Below, one piece after another: positions 53,276 through 63,520 of a DNA stretch of 64,000 bases (position 1 is the stretch's first letter; every line of letters begins with the position of its first letter). The position numbers were made by a program, and so were the translations under genes. This stretch comes from Adiantum capillus-veneris (lineage: Eukaryota; Streptophyta; Polypodiopsida; Polypodiales; Pteridaceae): NCBI GenBank assembly GCA_014529385.2, contig CM043966.1, forward strand, positions 37,483,239 to 37,547,238, given 5' to 3'. The notes beneath the pieces are model-generated. The model saw only the letters and a program-made list of their open reading frames with translations, ran no database searches and had not been told where the DNA came from.

Positions 53276-54250
53276 GGCCCTGGCCCCTGGGGTTACGCAC
53301 TGTATCTTTGTGGACCGAGCAGTGAGGACTCTCTCATGTCCGGGAGTCGGTACTACATGCGTCATTGTCATGTACGCGCACGCTTGGGCTGGTCAGCCGT
53401 GGCAGCCGGCCACTGCCAGGTCCTCCGAATCCCCGCTAATGAATGCAAGGCTGCAAAAGCGCCTGCACTGCAGGCTGCAAGCCTCTGTAGAGCAACCCGG
53501 CGGCACGAAAGCAAACACGGGAGGAGAATTTTCAAAACACAGCGAGCGGGGCCGACAGGCAGGCCCCGCATGGCCGTTGGCAAATTGCAATGGTCTGGAC
53601 TCTGCTCAGGGCTGGCCTTTTCTAATAAACAGGTCGGGCGCCCCCTTTTTGTAGTATACACTACTATACAGTATTACAGTATACCGTGCGGCGTGATTCG
53701 CCTTTTTCTCTCCACGTATCTCCCAAGCAGGTTCCACAGTGACCAGTCCCTTTTGCAGTGTGCACTGTGCACACCCTCACCCAGCAGCGCCACCACCTCT
53801 CAGGGTCCACCGCGTACAGTGGAGTCTGGAGACCAGTGCTGCACCGACACAAGCCCTGTCAAGCGTAGCCCGTTCACTGCACACGCCGAGCATCCAAGCA
53901 AACAGTGAGCACCCCAAATGCCAAAACCGAACGTGTTTTCACGCGCCACACTACTATTGTCGTGCACTTGTGGTACATGCGACGTGGCCTCTTCTCTTCT
54001 ATTCGACTCGCAAACTCAAAGTTACCTAAGCCATCCTTGGCATTTTTTTGCCACTAGTTTGGCCGGCAGCTCTCTTGTGGCCGGGGAGTTGCACGGCACA
54101 TGCCGAAGCGAGGAGAAGTGGACACATGTCCGAGGAAGGGGGCCGGAATCCCTCCTCTTTTATTATAGTATAGATATAGAAGAGAGCCTAGCGTACAAGG
54201 TTGCTGTTGCTTGGGCCTTTTCCTTGTTTGGGGATTTTGCCGCGTTTTTT
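53276..54250. other. GC- and CpG-rich block, unrecognised
   Basis: This stretch is visibly richer in G, C and CpG than its neighbours. It has overlapping open frames on both strands (53274-53654, 53336-53908, 53368-53661), typical of GC-rich sequence rather than of a gene, and none shows a recognisable domain. It ends in TATTATAGTATAGATATAG. It might be part of an LTR or a young insertion of another class, but no terminal repeats were found. Confidence 0.4.
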
Positions 54251-55379
54251 TAAACCCTATAAAAATGTGAGCTGCCTTGCAAAAAATGCACTTAATTAGC
54301 ACCATATGCAAAAAGTGCATCTAATTAGATGGAGGGTGCTTCAACCATCCCCTACATTAAGCAATCACCATTTGAACATGCGACATATGGTGGTCTCTAA
54401 TCATGAAGTGCCAGTACCATTCAACATGCAAGCTCTCGGCTTATTTTGTGTAGGAAAGGGGTCTTCAATAAGACAACCCTCCAAAGGATCTATGGGGGAG
54501 CCCTCTAACATCACCAAACTCCAATATGTGAATAGGTGTTCATAGGGTACTATATTGTAGACTTTTGGCAAAAAGGGAGCTTATAGACCCCTTAGGGAGG
54601 GCATCCTAGAATCATGTTGCCGAGTGTTCACACAAAGAACATTTAACACTCACAATGCACCTGCTACATTTTGGTTTTTACTTGTGAGTTAGGTTTTCGA
54701 GAAAGTTCAATGGAGCGAGCTTTTTTTTTTTGCTTTCTAAAAGAAACCCTTAGTGTTGGGCTGGGTTAGGGGGACTTTCATAGTTCTCAGAGCATGATGG
54801 AGACTTACCTTTCATTTCACATCATGTCTTTACTTTTCTTACATTCTATTGTTTTAGAATCCTAAAGTGAAGTTTCACCTTACATAATTTTAATAAATTT
54901 TACATACACACACACACATATATGTTTTTTTTTGTATTGTTTTTTTTGTATTCTACTGTTTTAGAATGCTGAAGTGAAGCTCCGCTTGCATAATTCTAAT
55001 AAATTCTACACACACATATATATTAATTAGTTCCTTTTATTTCACCTTTCATTTCACAACTTCACACGACTTTACATTTCTTGCCTTTTATAGCTTGATT
55101 CCAATTAGTGTTAACATTCAAGAAAGTCTCTTTTATTAAGTGGCTGTTGATCGAGTTTCCTCCTCACAAAGAAAAAACCTGGAAATACTAGCAGAAATAT
55201 TGAGATTTGCAAAATGTTTGGACGACTTTCTCACATATTTCATCCGTTTTTCTCTCGATTTTCAATCGGCTCAAGACTAAGTTGATGCAATCCTTTCCCA
55301 AACACTGATACCAGTTTAAACAATTTTATCACTTTCTTATTGTTTTTGAAAGCCGTCGTGACCCTTTCACTTGTTTTTT
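54251..55379. repeat. Unrecognised interval with a ~110-bp direct repeat
   Basis: The segment TTTTAGAATCCTAAAGTGAAG (near 54853) recurs in diverged form near 54959, each copy followed by AATTCTAATAAATTCTACA-like sequence and CA/TA runs. No gene is recognised. Confidence 0.7.
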
Positions 55380-55586
55380 TTTTGGAGGGTCACCCTCCCT
55401 ACCTCCTCTTCCTCCTCTCGTCGCCCATGTGCTTCCTCTTCCTCAGTCTCCCTCTCCTCCACCTCCTCTCTCCATCTACTCCTCTAACCGCCCTCCCTTC
55501 CTCCATCTCCTCCTCTAGCAACCACCCTCCCTTCCTTCTCTTCTCCCACTCCCTTCTTCCTCTCTCTTTCCCTATCAATCTATAAC

Positions 55587-55641
<55 letters not shown>

Positions 55642-55940
55642 CCTTCCACCCTTGCCTTCCCTCCTGTACCCAGAGTGAGTTGCACCCCCCGTTATCCCTC
55701 TCCCCCCCGCCTCTCCCTCTCTCTCTCTTTCTCTCTCTCTCTCTCAACCTTTCTCTCCCTCTCCCTCCTTCTATCCTCTAACAACCCTCTTCCCCCCCCT
55801 CTCTCTATCTCTTTCCCTTTCAGCTCTCTCTACCTCGTACTTCTCTATCTGTCTCTTTTTTCCTCCCCCTCTCTCTACCTTTCACTCTCATCTCTCTCCC
55901 TCTCTCCTATAACCCTCCTCTCCCCCTCCCTCTTCCTCAC
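55380..55940. repeat. Pyrimidine-rich tract with (CT)n core
   Basis: More than 500 bp of nearly pure C/T on the + strand, with a clean (CT)n at about 55589-55639. Open frames here are compositional artefacts. It borders the Gypsy-2 LTR. Confidence 0.9.
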
Positions 55941-55944
55941 TATT

Positions 55945-56846
55945 TGTTAGCGGGTCGTCGCGACGAACGTTTGCAACAGTACTAACATAATGTCAATACT
56001 CAGGGAAGTGACTCGGATGGGGCACGGAGACTCTTTGAGATCGTCAATCTCAATAAGCAAACACACTAACTTGACAAGCAAACCAACATCCAAAGATCAG
56101 GGAAATCTACCTATGTCCTTTCTCACAACTCTAGGTCATCACACCATTTCGGCACTCGAACAGAATCAAAATGCAACAAAACTTTAGAAGGAGATCAAGG
56201 ACACCTAGGGACACTATCCTAGCAAGTCTGGTCGCAATCCGACAAGGTACCAAAATCACGATCCATCATGAAAATGGTCCTGAAAACTGCAACAGAACTA
56301 TCTAGAAAGGTCGTCCTATGGTCTAAGAACACTCTCCTATGGTCAAAACGACTATAAACAGTGATTTAAGCACTCAAATCTGCAATTAAGGCTCACAAGC
56401 GCGTAGTCGCGAACCACAGCAAAACTGACAATGCTTACACTTAATTTAATTGCAAAGAAAGAGGAACACGGTGCAAGTTTCGGAATCGAAATCGGATTAC
56501 CCAATCACTAGTAAAGTCGATTACAAGGTTGGAGTAGCTCGTAGCTTGAGCATACGTGTTTTGAGCTCCTTCTTCTTCTCTAAAGATAAGCCTTCTTTCA
56601 CATTAAGGATATTGACTTTTATACCTAGGGATTTCTAAATGGCCAGTGGCCGGTTGACATGGACCTTTACAATCATCATGATAGAATTACAGTTCAGGGA
56701 ATTGATCCACTACTCTGGAATCAGGATTACACAGAGTATTACTACACTAGCTCGAAAAACTAATAGAGTACAAATGTGGTGTCCGGCTACGTGTCCGCGG
56801 CTACGTGTACAATCAATTGGGCGCTCGTTTGATCTGTCCTCAAACA
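55945..56846 (-). repeat. Gypsy-2 3' LTR (about 902 bp)
   Basis: On the - strand it begins TGTTTGAGGACAGATC after the purine tract and is proposed to end at CCCGCTAACA (55945), giving TGTT...AACA ends. Only one copy is in the window, so the left end rests on terminal bases and on the change from the pyrimidine tract. Confidence 0.65.
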
Positions 56847-56860
56847 TTCCCCCTTCTTAA
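56847..56860 (-). other. Gypsy-2 polypurine tract
   Basis: The - strand reads TTAAGAAGGGGGAA directly before TGTTTGAGG. A second purine tract, AGGAAGGGGGGAGC, lies near 56968-56981. Confidence 0.75.
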
Positions 56861-58249
56861 ATCGTGTTGTCCCTTGACATGACCTTGTGCAGTCTTGTCA
56901 TAGGGTTGCCTTCAGTTTTATCTTGAAGCTTGGTCTTCAGCGTGGGAAGTGCTTTGTCGTTGATGACGCTCCCCCCTTCCTAGAGTGATTCATAGCTGTC
57001 GTGTTGTTGATTCGTGATTTGAGCTTGATTGTTGAGGCAACTTTTCTTCTTGTTGCGCATTCTTCTCTTTGTTGCCAACGTTAGCCGCCGTGAAGATGTA
57101 TGTTGATGTGTGTGATCTTGTAGAACTGATCCTCTTTGTGGCGTGGAATTTATGATGGATTCTCTTTCAAGGTCCACTATAATTTGAGTTGTCTGCAATA
57201 GGTCACCAATGTTTAAGCACTGTGTGAGCTACGTATGGTTGTTGATGACTCTTTTGCGGATTTTGTCATTGCTTGTTGTTGTAGGCCATTCTTTGTCTTG
57301 CCATTGTTTGATGGAGCTTTGTTGTCAACCTTAGAGATAAAAGATTCTCTTTAGTAAGCATATGGAGGCCTGTAGTTTTTGCTCCAAGTCATTGCCGATT
57401 GATTTGGCTAGCCATTTCCTTATTGTTGATGTAGAATGAATATATACAAGAAGTTGATGATGAGGGTTTCTAGATTAGGGTCTAAAACCTGGATGACCAA
57501 AGGGAAAAAACCCGGTGGGAAAAAAGTACCTTTGGTATACACTCTTATTGGAGTTGAGTATTTGGACTTGAAGGACCCGCTGTCATGCAATGTGAGTGAA
57601 ACAAAGGAAGAGTGCCTAATGCAAGTGCCAATTATGGGACATTCAATATGCATATGAAAATTTATCGAACAAAAGCATGCACTGTAAGTGATGGAGTTGA
57701 TGGGTGCTTCAAGGAACAAATGTAGCACATGTGACATCAAAGGACGTCTTAATAGCTTCCATGTTTCCAAGAAGGGTTTTTGATGTAGAAGCTTCTCCAC
57801 TCATTCCTCACTGTGTTGAGTGTGTGAGTGTCTTTTGGACTTTCCTCCTTTACTTACCACTATACTACAACGACTTTGACTTTTATGCTCACCTATACCA
57901 GCATGAGCGACACAATGTAATTATGCTCAACTCTTCCAGCTTGAGCAGTACTTAGAATATCTAAGACGCTTAGACCACAGAGAATATTACATGAAGGTTT
58001 GGGATCAACGCCTTGCTCATTTAGTGGCTTAGCTGCCCGACTTTGACTTTTATGCCATGTATTTTTAATGCCGACTTGGACTTACCTGTTCAAGGCCAAA
58101 AACCCAATTCCATAAGTTCTAGAAATTTAGGCCTTTTCCATTGTGTTGGTCTTTAGATGCCACTATTTTGTCGAGTAGGTTGGCATATTTTGGATCCTGT
58201 TGACTTGCTTGTTGTATGTTCACACTGCTTTGTGAAACCAATTCAGCTA
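56861..58249 (-). other. Gypsy-2 3' interval
   Basis: About 1.4 kb between the W-x-P region and the purine tract. It holds the second purine tract (about 56970) and a 126-residue open frame at 57420-57800 on the - strand, which I do not recognise and which shows no likeness to the 140-residue ORF of Gypsy-1. Confidence 0.45.
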
Positions 58250-59054
58250 ATGTAGAGATTGATATAGTTTTTTCCTTTTCTTCCACGAGAAGCGGTTGTC
58301 AAGATGTGTGGGCTCTCTGTGATTGAGTTTCGATGAGCGATTTTGGAACCCATCTTGATTTTGGTCCTTGTGTGACTGTCTTTTGGATTTGCTTCTTTTA
58401 CTTGATGACTTGATGGACACTAGTCTTTGGTATCCATATCTGATGATTTTCTTTGTAGAAGCCTTGATTTTGGAATTTATAATGAGGTATCCATCTAGAG
58501 TTCTTAGCACTATCAATGGTGACTGGTTGTTGGTTCTTCCTGTTGATTGTGTGCCTTTGGGTGGAGCCTTCTGCTTCTTGATTGATCTTTGTTGTTCCAG
58601 GTTGAGCTACAATTGTTGGTAACCATATTTGTGTGTTACCTTTATAAAATCCTTGTGCTTCGAGTAGCTTGACTAGAATCATCCGCTGCTTCACCTATCT
58701 TTCTTGGGTAATTTGACTAGCGTCTGACTTTCGTACCCAAACTTGTCGCATTTCTTGCTTGGAAGGTCTTTTATTCTGTCTTTTTCTATTTTTCTTTCTC
58801 CTTATTGAGTTGTTTGTCTTGCGTTTATAGCTCGTCTTGCTCTTTGTAGAACTCTTTTGTTGAGACGAGTAGATACAGGCTGTTACTTTAGTATTTTTGG
58901 CCCAAACACTAGTGTTTCCTTGGAAGTAGCCTTGAGTAGTGATTGACTCATTTGATGCTACCCACCCTGTCACTTTATGTTGTTGAGACTGATCTTGTGC
59001 TTCATGTATCCAAACTGGCTCTTTGACTTGGATGTGCTCTTTGGATACTAGCAC
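58250..59054 (-). pseudogene. W-x-P repeat region of Gypsy-2
   Basis: Two in-frame segments (59054-58695 and 58694-58398), separated by one stop, plus a further part to about 58250. Units include GWVASNESITTQGYFQGN, RQVWVRKSD, LVKLLEAQGFYKGNTQIWLP, SRWIPHYKFQNQGFYKEN with NHQIWIPK, and RWVPKSLIET. These are the same W-[VI]-P / Q-G-[YF]-[YF]-x-x-N units as at 30086-30850 in Gypsy-1, here about five times. Between them lies a very basic stretch (RRKKNRKRQNKRPSKQ). Function unknown. Confidence 0.7.
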
Positions 59055-59449
59055 TTGGTTTACATTCTTTGGCTTCTTCTAGAAGTTTTTTTGTGATGGA
59101 AACTTTGGTTGATAGACTTTTTGTTTTGGTTTCCATTGCATTGTTGATGGTTTGGCTCTTGATGTAGAGGCTTCGCGGGAAGTCTGATGGAGGCTCGTTG
59201 AAGGTAAAGTCGTCTTGCGAGGTTGATATACTTCAGTGTTTACCTTTGATTTACCTTTTTCCGCGATGGTTGGTTGCTCCTTTTTTGCATTGACTTGATA
59301 TGCTTTTGGGATTTTTTATGGTGTTGCTACTGAAGATTTTCCTTGTGGTTGAAAGAAGATGTTTCTCCATCTTTCTGTCAAGACTAGAATCTCCTTGATA
59401 TGAGGGGATTCGATTATGTGGAAAGTATCCTTATACTCCCCGGTACTCA

Positions 59450-60115
59450 ATTGACTACAGCTTCTGCCATGCTAAAGCTAGGAATTGATGCTTTAGAACT
59501 TGTGTACATTGTCCCCTCTAGCTCAACGATTGGCGACTTTCCCATCATGATCCATGTTCCATAAGTCATTAGATTCTTTGTCGCTTTTAGATCTATCATA
59601 GCTGAACATGTGATTTTGAGTCCTCTTTATCCACATATGCTAAATTTGATTGGCTTAGGAGATAGTCGATCTTCTTCTTTATTCCTATTCTTGTCTTGAT
59701 CTTGCGTTTGTTGAAGATTTTCCGTTGACCTTGGAAACTTTTCTCCTTCATCTGCTTTCATTTGTACTTTTTTTGGAGTTGGCCTCTTTGAAACAACTTT
59801 TGTCTATTCTTCAGGTATGCCAATGATGACATATTCTTGTGGCTGCTCTGCTTCCTTCGTTTTCAAGTTTGCCTCATGCTCCAATTTGTAGCCATCTGTT
59901 TCAACTTTTTTGCTTTCACACTCACAAACCTTGTTAGCTTCCTTCAACACCTTTATCGTAAACAAGGGAGTTATATCATACCCATCTTCACTACAAAATT
60001 TAGTCAGGGTCACCTCATTCACACACACATCAAGAGTGGCGAGTATTTGATCCCATCCAAAGGGTTCAAATAACTCCTCTGGAAATGGTTCTAGAATATA
60101 GTGTGTGTCCTCCAC
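59450..60115 (-). pseudogene. Gypsy-2 post-protease ORF with degenerate PR2
   Basis: The ORF 60115-59804 (MEDTHYILEPFPEELFEPFG ... EYVIIGIPEE) continues in frame past a stop into sequence resembling Gypsy-1 PR2: CSAMIDLKATKNLMTYGTW, followed by GKSPIVELEG. It aligns with YNALLDTGAKYNLLSYGVW and GKPPLSESIIQVKG of Gypsy-1. The active site D-T-G-A is D-L-K-A here (59583-59594), so this copy should not be catalytic. The N-terminal ORF is acidic and unrecognised. The W-x-P region follows downstream, as in Gypsy-1. Confidence 0.65.
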
Positions 60116-60291
60116 AGGTCAATCGAGAATACAATCCTCCTTCCTCAGACTTACACTCTCAGGAGCTCCGTACATCCAAATATGTGCTTTGCTTTCAAAA
60201 TTAGTTGTGGAGTTTAATTCTTCCCTCGGGGTTCGTTCTACATCTCTATAACTATGATCTTGACACTGATTTTCGTAGTGATCTCTTTGTG

Positions 60292-60714
60292 TCACAAGTA
60301 GATACAGTCATATCCCCAATCTTGTACCATTTTGAGCTGACGCATGAATGGTCTACCTAATATGATATCAAAGTTGCTGCTCTCATCAAAATTCATTATG
60401 ACAAAGGTGTGCTCATACTCGATGCCACACGAGGATACAATGATTTGTTCTAATATTCCTATCGCTTTCTCCATGTATCCATCCGCTGATTGTAGTTTCA
60501 TTCGAGTTTTCGTAAGAGCAGGCTTTCTCCATTTTTTCCATATCTCTTTGTTTGCAATGGAAATTCCTACCCCACTATCTAATATAGCAACCATCTTTAC
60601 CCCTTTGTACTCAAGTGGTAAGGTGGCGTTTCCTTCTTCTCCTTCACAGTAGTCACCCACCTTATTTACTGGTACTGGCTTTGTCTGTGGCTTCTTAGGC
60701 GAGGTGTCATCCAT
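60292..60714 (-). CDS. Gypsy-2 protease (retropepsin)
   Basis: A 140-residue segment reads VNKVGDYCEGEEGNATLPL, ILDSGVGISIAN with the active site D-S-G encoded at 60571-60579, GYMEKAIGILEQIIVSS, and IILGRPFMRQLKMVQDW. It is collinear with PR1 of Gypsy-1 and keeps a standard active site. It ends at 60292, and no RT follows. Confidence 0.85.
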   Translation of the reverse strand: MDDTSPKKPQTKPVPVNKVGDYCEGEEGNATLPLEYKGVKMVAILDSGVGISIANKEIWKKWRKPALTKTRMKLQSADGYMEKAIGILEQIIVSSCGIEYEHTFVIMNFDESSNFDIILGRPFMRQLKMVQDWGYDCIYL

Positions 60715-60896
60715 GTTTTTGTCTGCAAGCTAGTCATGTGAAGGCATTTTTAACCCCATGTTTTTCAGGTTTTTGCCCATTTGGCTCCATAGATGCCGCC
60801 TAGTTTTTAGTAGCTCTGAGAGATAAGTGTGCATTGTATAGAAGAAGACATCAATTCATGCAAACTCTTGGTATCCATCATTTTTGGTGTGTATTT

Positions 60897-61373
60897 TCAC
60901 TGAGAAGGTACCATTTTAACCTCCGATTTTGTTTCAAGTTCTCCTATGAAAGATGGCAAAGTCTGTAGAGAGCGTGGTTTACTCTCTTCATATGCGATAG
61001 ATTCGACATCCGCATATAAAGATCTTATATCCCTTGGGAAAAATTTGTGATCCATGTCTATCTCAAGGATAGGTGCTGACTTTAAAGTAGCACTACCATA
61101 TTTTTGGTTTTCGATATTCTCCCTTAGATCCTGTGGCCATTGTTCTTCCACTTCAGGAATTGGCATCACTGCTTGTGAGCACACCCCATCTATGGTATTG
61201 GCTACTTCCCTTGTATCTAAAGGTGCCTCAACTCTTGGCTCTTCCTGGTCTTTGTTTTCAATACCATGGCTCTCCATTTCCTGGATTTTTTTGCGGATTA
61301 GCAACTCCATTTTTGGAGCATCTGGAACTGGTTCCATAAGAGCTTGGGCCTTTTGAATAAGCTCGTTGCACAT
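60897..61373 (-). CDS. Gypsy-2 linker between zinc knuckles and protease
   Basis: A 158-residue Glu/Pro-rich segment. Its start (CNELIQKAQALMEPVPDAPK) resembles the end of the Gypsy-1 second gag ORF (VKQLRSLVEDTQRDLEPAPR), supporting common descent. No enzyme motif. Confidence 0.55.
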   Translation of the reverse strand: MCNELIQKAQALMEPVPDAPKMELLIRKKIQEMESHGIENKDQEEPRVEAPLDTREVANTIDGVCSQAVMPIPEVEEQWPQDLRENIENQKYGSATLKSAPILEIDMDHKFFPRDIRSLYADVESIAYEESKPRSLQTLPSFIGELETKSEVKMVPSQ

Positions 61374-61684
61374 TTGTAACCTCTCTTTTTCATATCGTGG
61401 GTGAGGGTACGTTAGCCATCTATCCTCTTGGGTTTAGTTGGTCTTTAACCTAGCATCATAAGCTTTCAAGGTCACATCCAAAGGTTCAAAGACTTTGTCG
61501 ACCAAGACTGAACCTCCCGAGTCAGTCTTTGACTCTTTAGGTCCCTTTGTGTTTTTCTTACTTCCTTGCTCTCGTCTAAGCTGTTCTTTTGTTTAATTTA
61601 CTTCAGTTTCCAAAGCAGCTTTCTCCTGTAGCCTCTTTGCTTTCATTTTATCCCGTTTGGCTTTCCACAATTTTCTTCCTGTTC

Positions 61685-62110
61685 TCACCGATATGTTCTC
61701 AATTTCTGTTGAATAGGTAATGTGGCTTCCTCAACTGGTTTGTTTTTGGCAGCTTCTTGAGCTTGAGCTTGAGTCATCACGTTTAAAGGAATTGCAGGCT
61801 CTACCTTGGATCCTCTTGAAGAAGGCATGACGCCTACAACATGCATTGTTGCTTTCCCTTTGCAGTTTGGATTTTTAGCACAGTGTTGGCGTGGATGGTC
61901 TATCCCACAACGTTCACAAAATACAAATAATTCAATTTGTGGACCCTTGTTTGGACAATTTTGTGCCCAATGATCACCTCCACACTCATAACATGGACCT
62001 TCTTGTTTCATAGCTGGTGATATAACCAATGGTTGTTCTTGCCTGATAAGAATGTTCTTTGAACCATACTCTTGATGATTGGCTATGAACATGAACATAT
62101 TTGCATCCAC
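61685..62110 (-). CDS. Gypsy-2 zinc-knuckle segment of gag
   Basis: A 141-residue segment with two knuckles, CYECGGDHWAQNCP and CERCGIDHPRQHC, nearly the same pair as in the Gypsy-1 second gag ORF. Probably continuous with the upstream capsid segment in the ancestor. Confidence 0.8.
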   Translation of the reverse strand: MDANMFMFIANHQEYGSKNILIRQEQPLVISPAMKQEGPCYECGGDHWAQNCPNKGPQIELFVFCERCGIDHPRQHCAKNPNCKGKATMHVVGVMPSSRGSKVEPAIPLNVMTQAQAQEAAKNKPVEEATLPIQQKLRTYR

Positions 62111-62197
62111 GGGTTATTGATTTTTCATGGGTTGTGGCACATGTGTTAGTTGAGTGTAGTTGACTATCACTCTCCCATCATTCAGAAGTAGTGGTTG

Positions 62198-63034
62198 TTA
62201 CCCTAGCACAAGTTTTGGATTTGGTTGAGTGCTACACCATGGAGTGGGGTGATCCCTTCCATAAGTATTACATCTCCTCAATTGAGACTGTTGTACATTC
62301 AAGTTTTGTTTGTAGCCTTGGTTTATTCTTCTAATCACCCCCTCAACCACTTGGTCAATGATTGGTTCCCAAGGAGTTTGAACATCTTGCTTTGTGGTGG
62401 GTACGCTCTTCGGGGATGAGGCACTACTAGTCGTGCTGTCTGTATCTCCAGTCACCTCTTCGTAGGCCTTACAATTGTCAACTAGATATAGAGCTTCTCT
62501 AGTGACTTGCTCAAACGTCTTGCATCCCTTCAAATGTAGGTCCTTTTTGCGAGTTTCATTTTTTAAGCCCTCAATGAAGACAAATGATAATCTCTCATCT
62601 TGTGGTAACTCTCGTGTAGGACATCTCTCGATGTATTGTTTGAAGCGAAGCAAAGCTTCCTTCACTCTCTCGTTTGCTTTTTGCTTGAAAACGTAGATTT
62701 GTGACAACGTGTTGTGCTTGATTCCCCTTTTTGAGAACTCCTCTACGAACTCTTGTAAGAGTTGTGCTATTTTGGAAAAATCATCTCTATTTAGTGACTA
62801 TGACCAACTCAAGGCTGTTCCTTCCAATGTCAACCAAAATCCCTCATACTGAGTATGAAAATCTGCAATCTGTTCAGCTCTCAAAACTTGTTTGAAGAGT
62901 GAGACATGAGCATATGGATCCCCTGATCCACTGTACTTTGTCTTGACACATTGAGTCACTTGATATAGTCTTAACCGTTGTGGTTCAATGACTAATCTAA
63001 CCAATTCGTGGTCTCGTGGAAAGACGTGTCTCAT
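62198..63034 (-). pseudogene. Gypsy-2 gag capsid domain
   Basis: Two segments: 63034-62798 (KYSGSGDPYAHVSLFKQVLR, GFWLTLEGTALSW) and 62707-62198 (FKQKANERVKEALLRFKQYI, ERLSFVFIEGLKNETRKKDL). Together they form a retrotrans_gag domain, with a break near 62750. The order and motifs are Ty3-like. Confidence 0.78.
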
Positions 63035-63039
63035 CCCCT

Positions 63040-63520
63040 CCTCTTATCTTGGAGAGAATCCCGGTGGAATCCTCTTTGATATGTGCTCTGGCATCTTTAT
63101 TGGTTGAAAGTGAGTAGAGATTGGAGTACCCTTGTACGTATATCTCTCTAGGTCAATTGGATCAACCAGCTTGTACTCACGTCCATACTTATCTACCATC
63201 AAAACTTGCACTCCGTGGGTATCTGTATATGTGAATACATAGAGATTCTTATGAAATGTTAGCTCTCCAGAATTGGGTTCTACACACTTGTAGAAGATAT
63301 ATTGATCACCGTTTATGAATCTATATAAACCCTAATAAGTGTAATGTGTAAGAACTCTTATGGATTCATTGGCTTTGATGAATCTCACGTTTGGTTTGTT
63401 GATCAGAGGATGCCTCTCCTCTATGTATTCTCCCAATCCCCCAGTTCTCGGCATTGTAACGTTTTTCATGTCTCTGAGTGGAGTAGAAAACCCTGGTGGT
63501 GGATGATTTGTCATGGTCAA
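63040..63520 (-). pseudogene. Gypsy-2 gag N-terminus
   Basis: A start codon at 63518-63520 opens MTMTNHPPPGFSTPLRDMKN, followed by in-frame sequence to about 63040 with at least two stops (near 63332 and 63045). No domain is recognised. The sequence to the right (63521-64000) has no clear coding region and is probably the leader. Confidence 0.5.

Noticed and set aside
53274-53908. Overlapping open frames of 97-190 residues on both strands
   Set aside because: They lie in a GC-rich block with few stops by composition, overlap on both strands and show no domain.
55340-55950. Leucine/serine-rich frames that look like membrane segments
   Set aside because: The DNA is a pyrimidine-rich tract, so the hydrophobic appearance is compositional.
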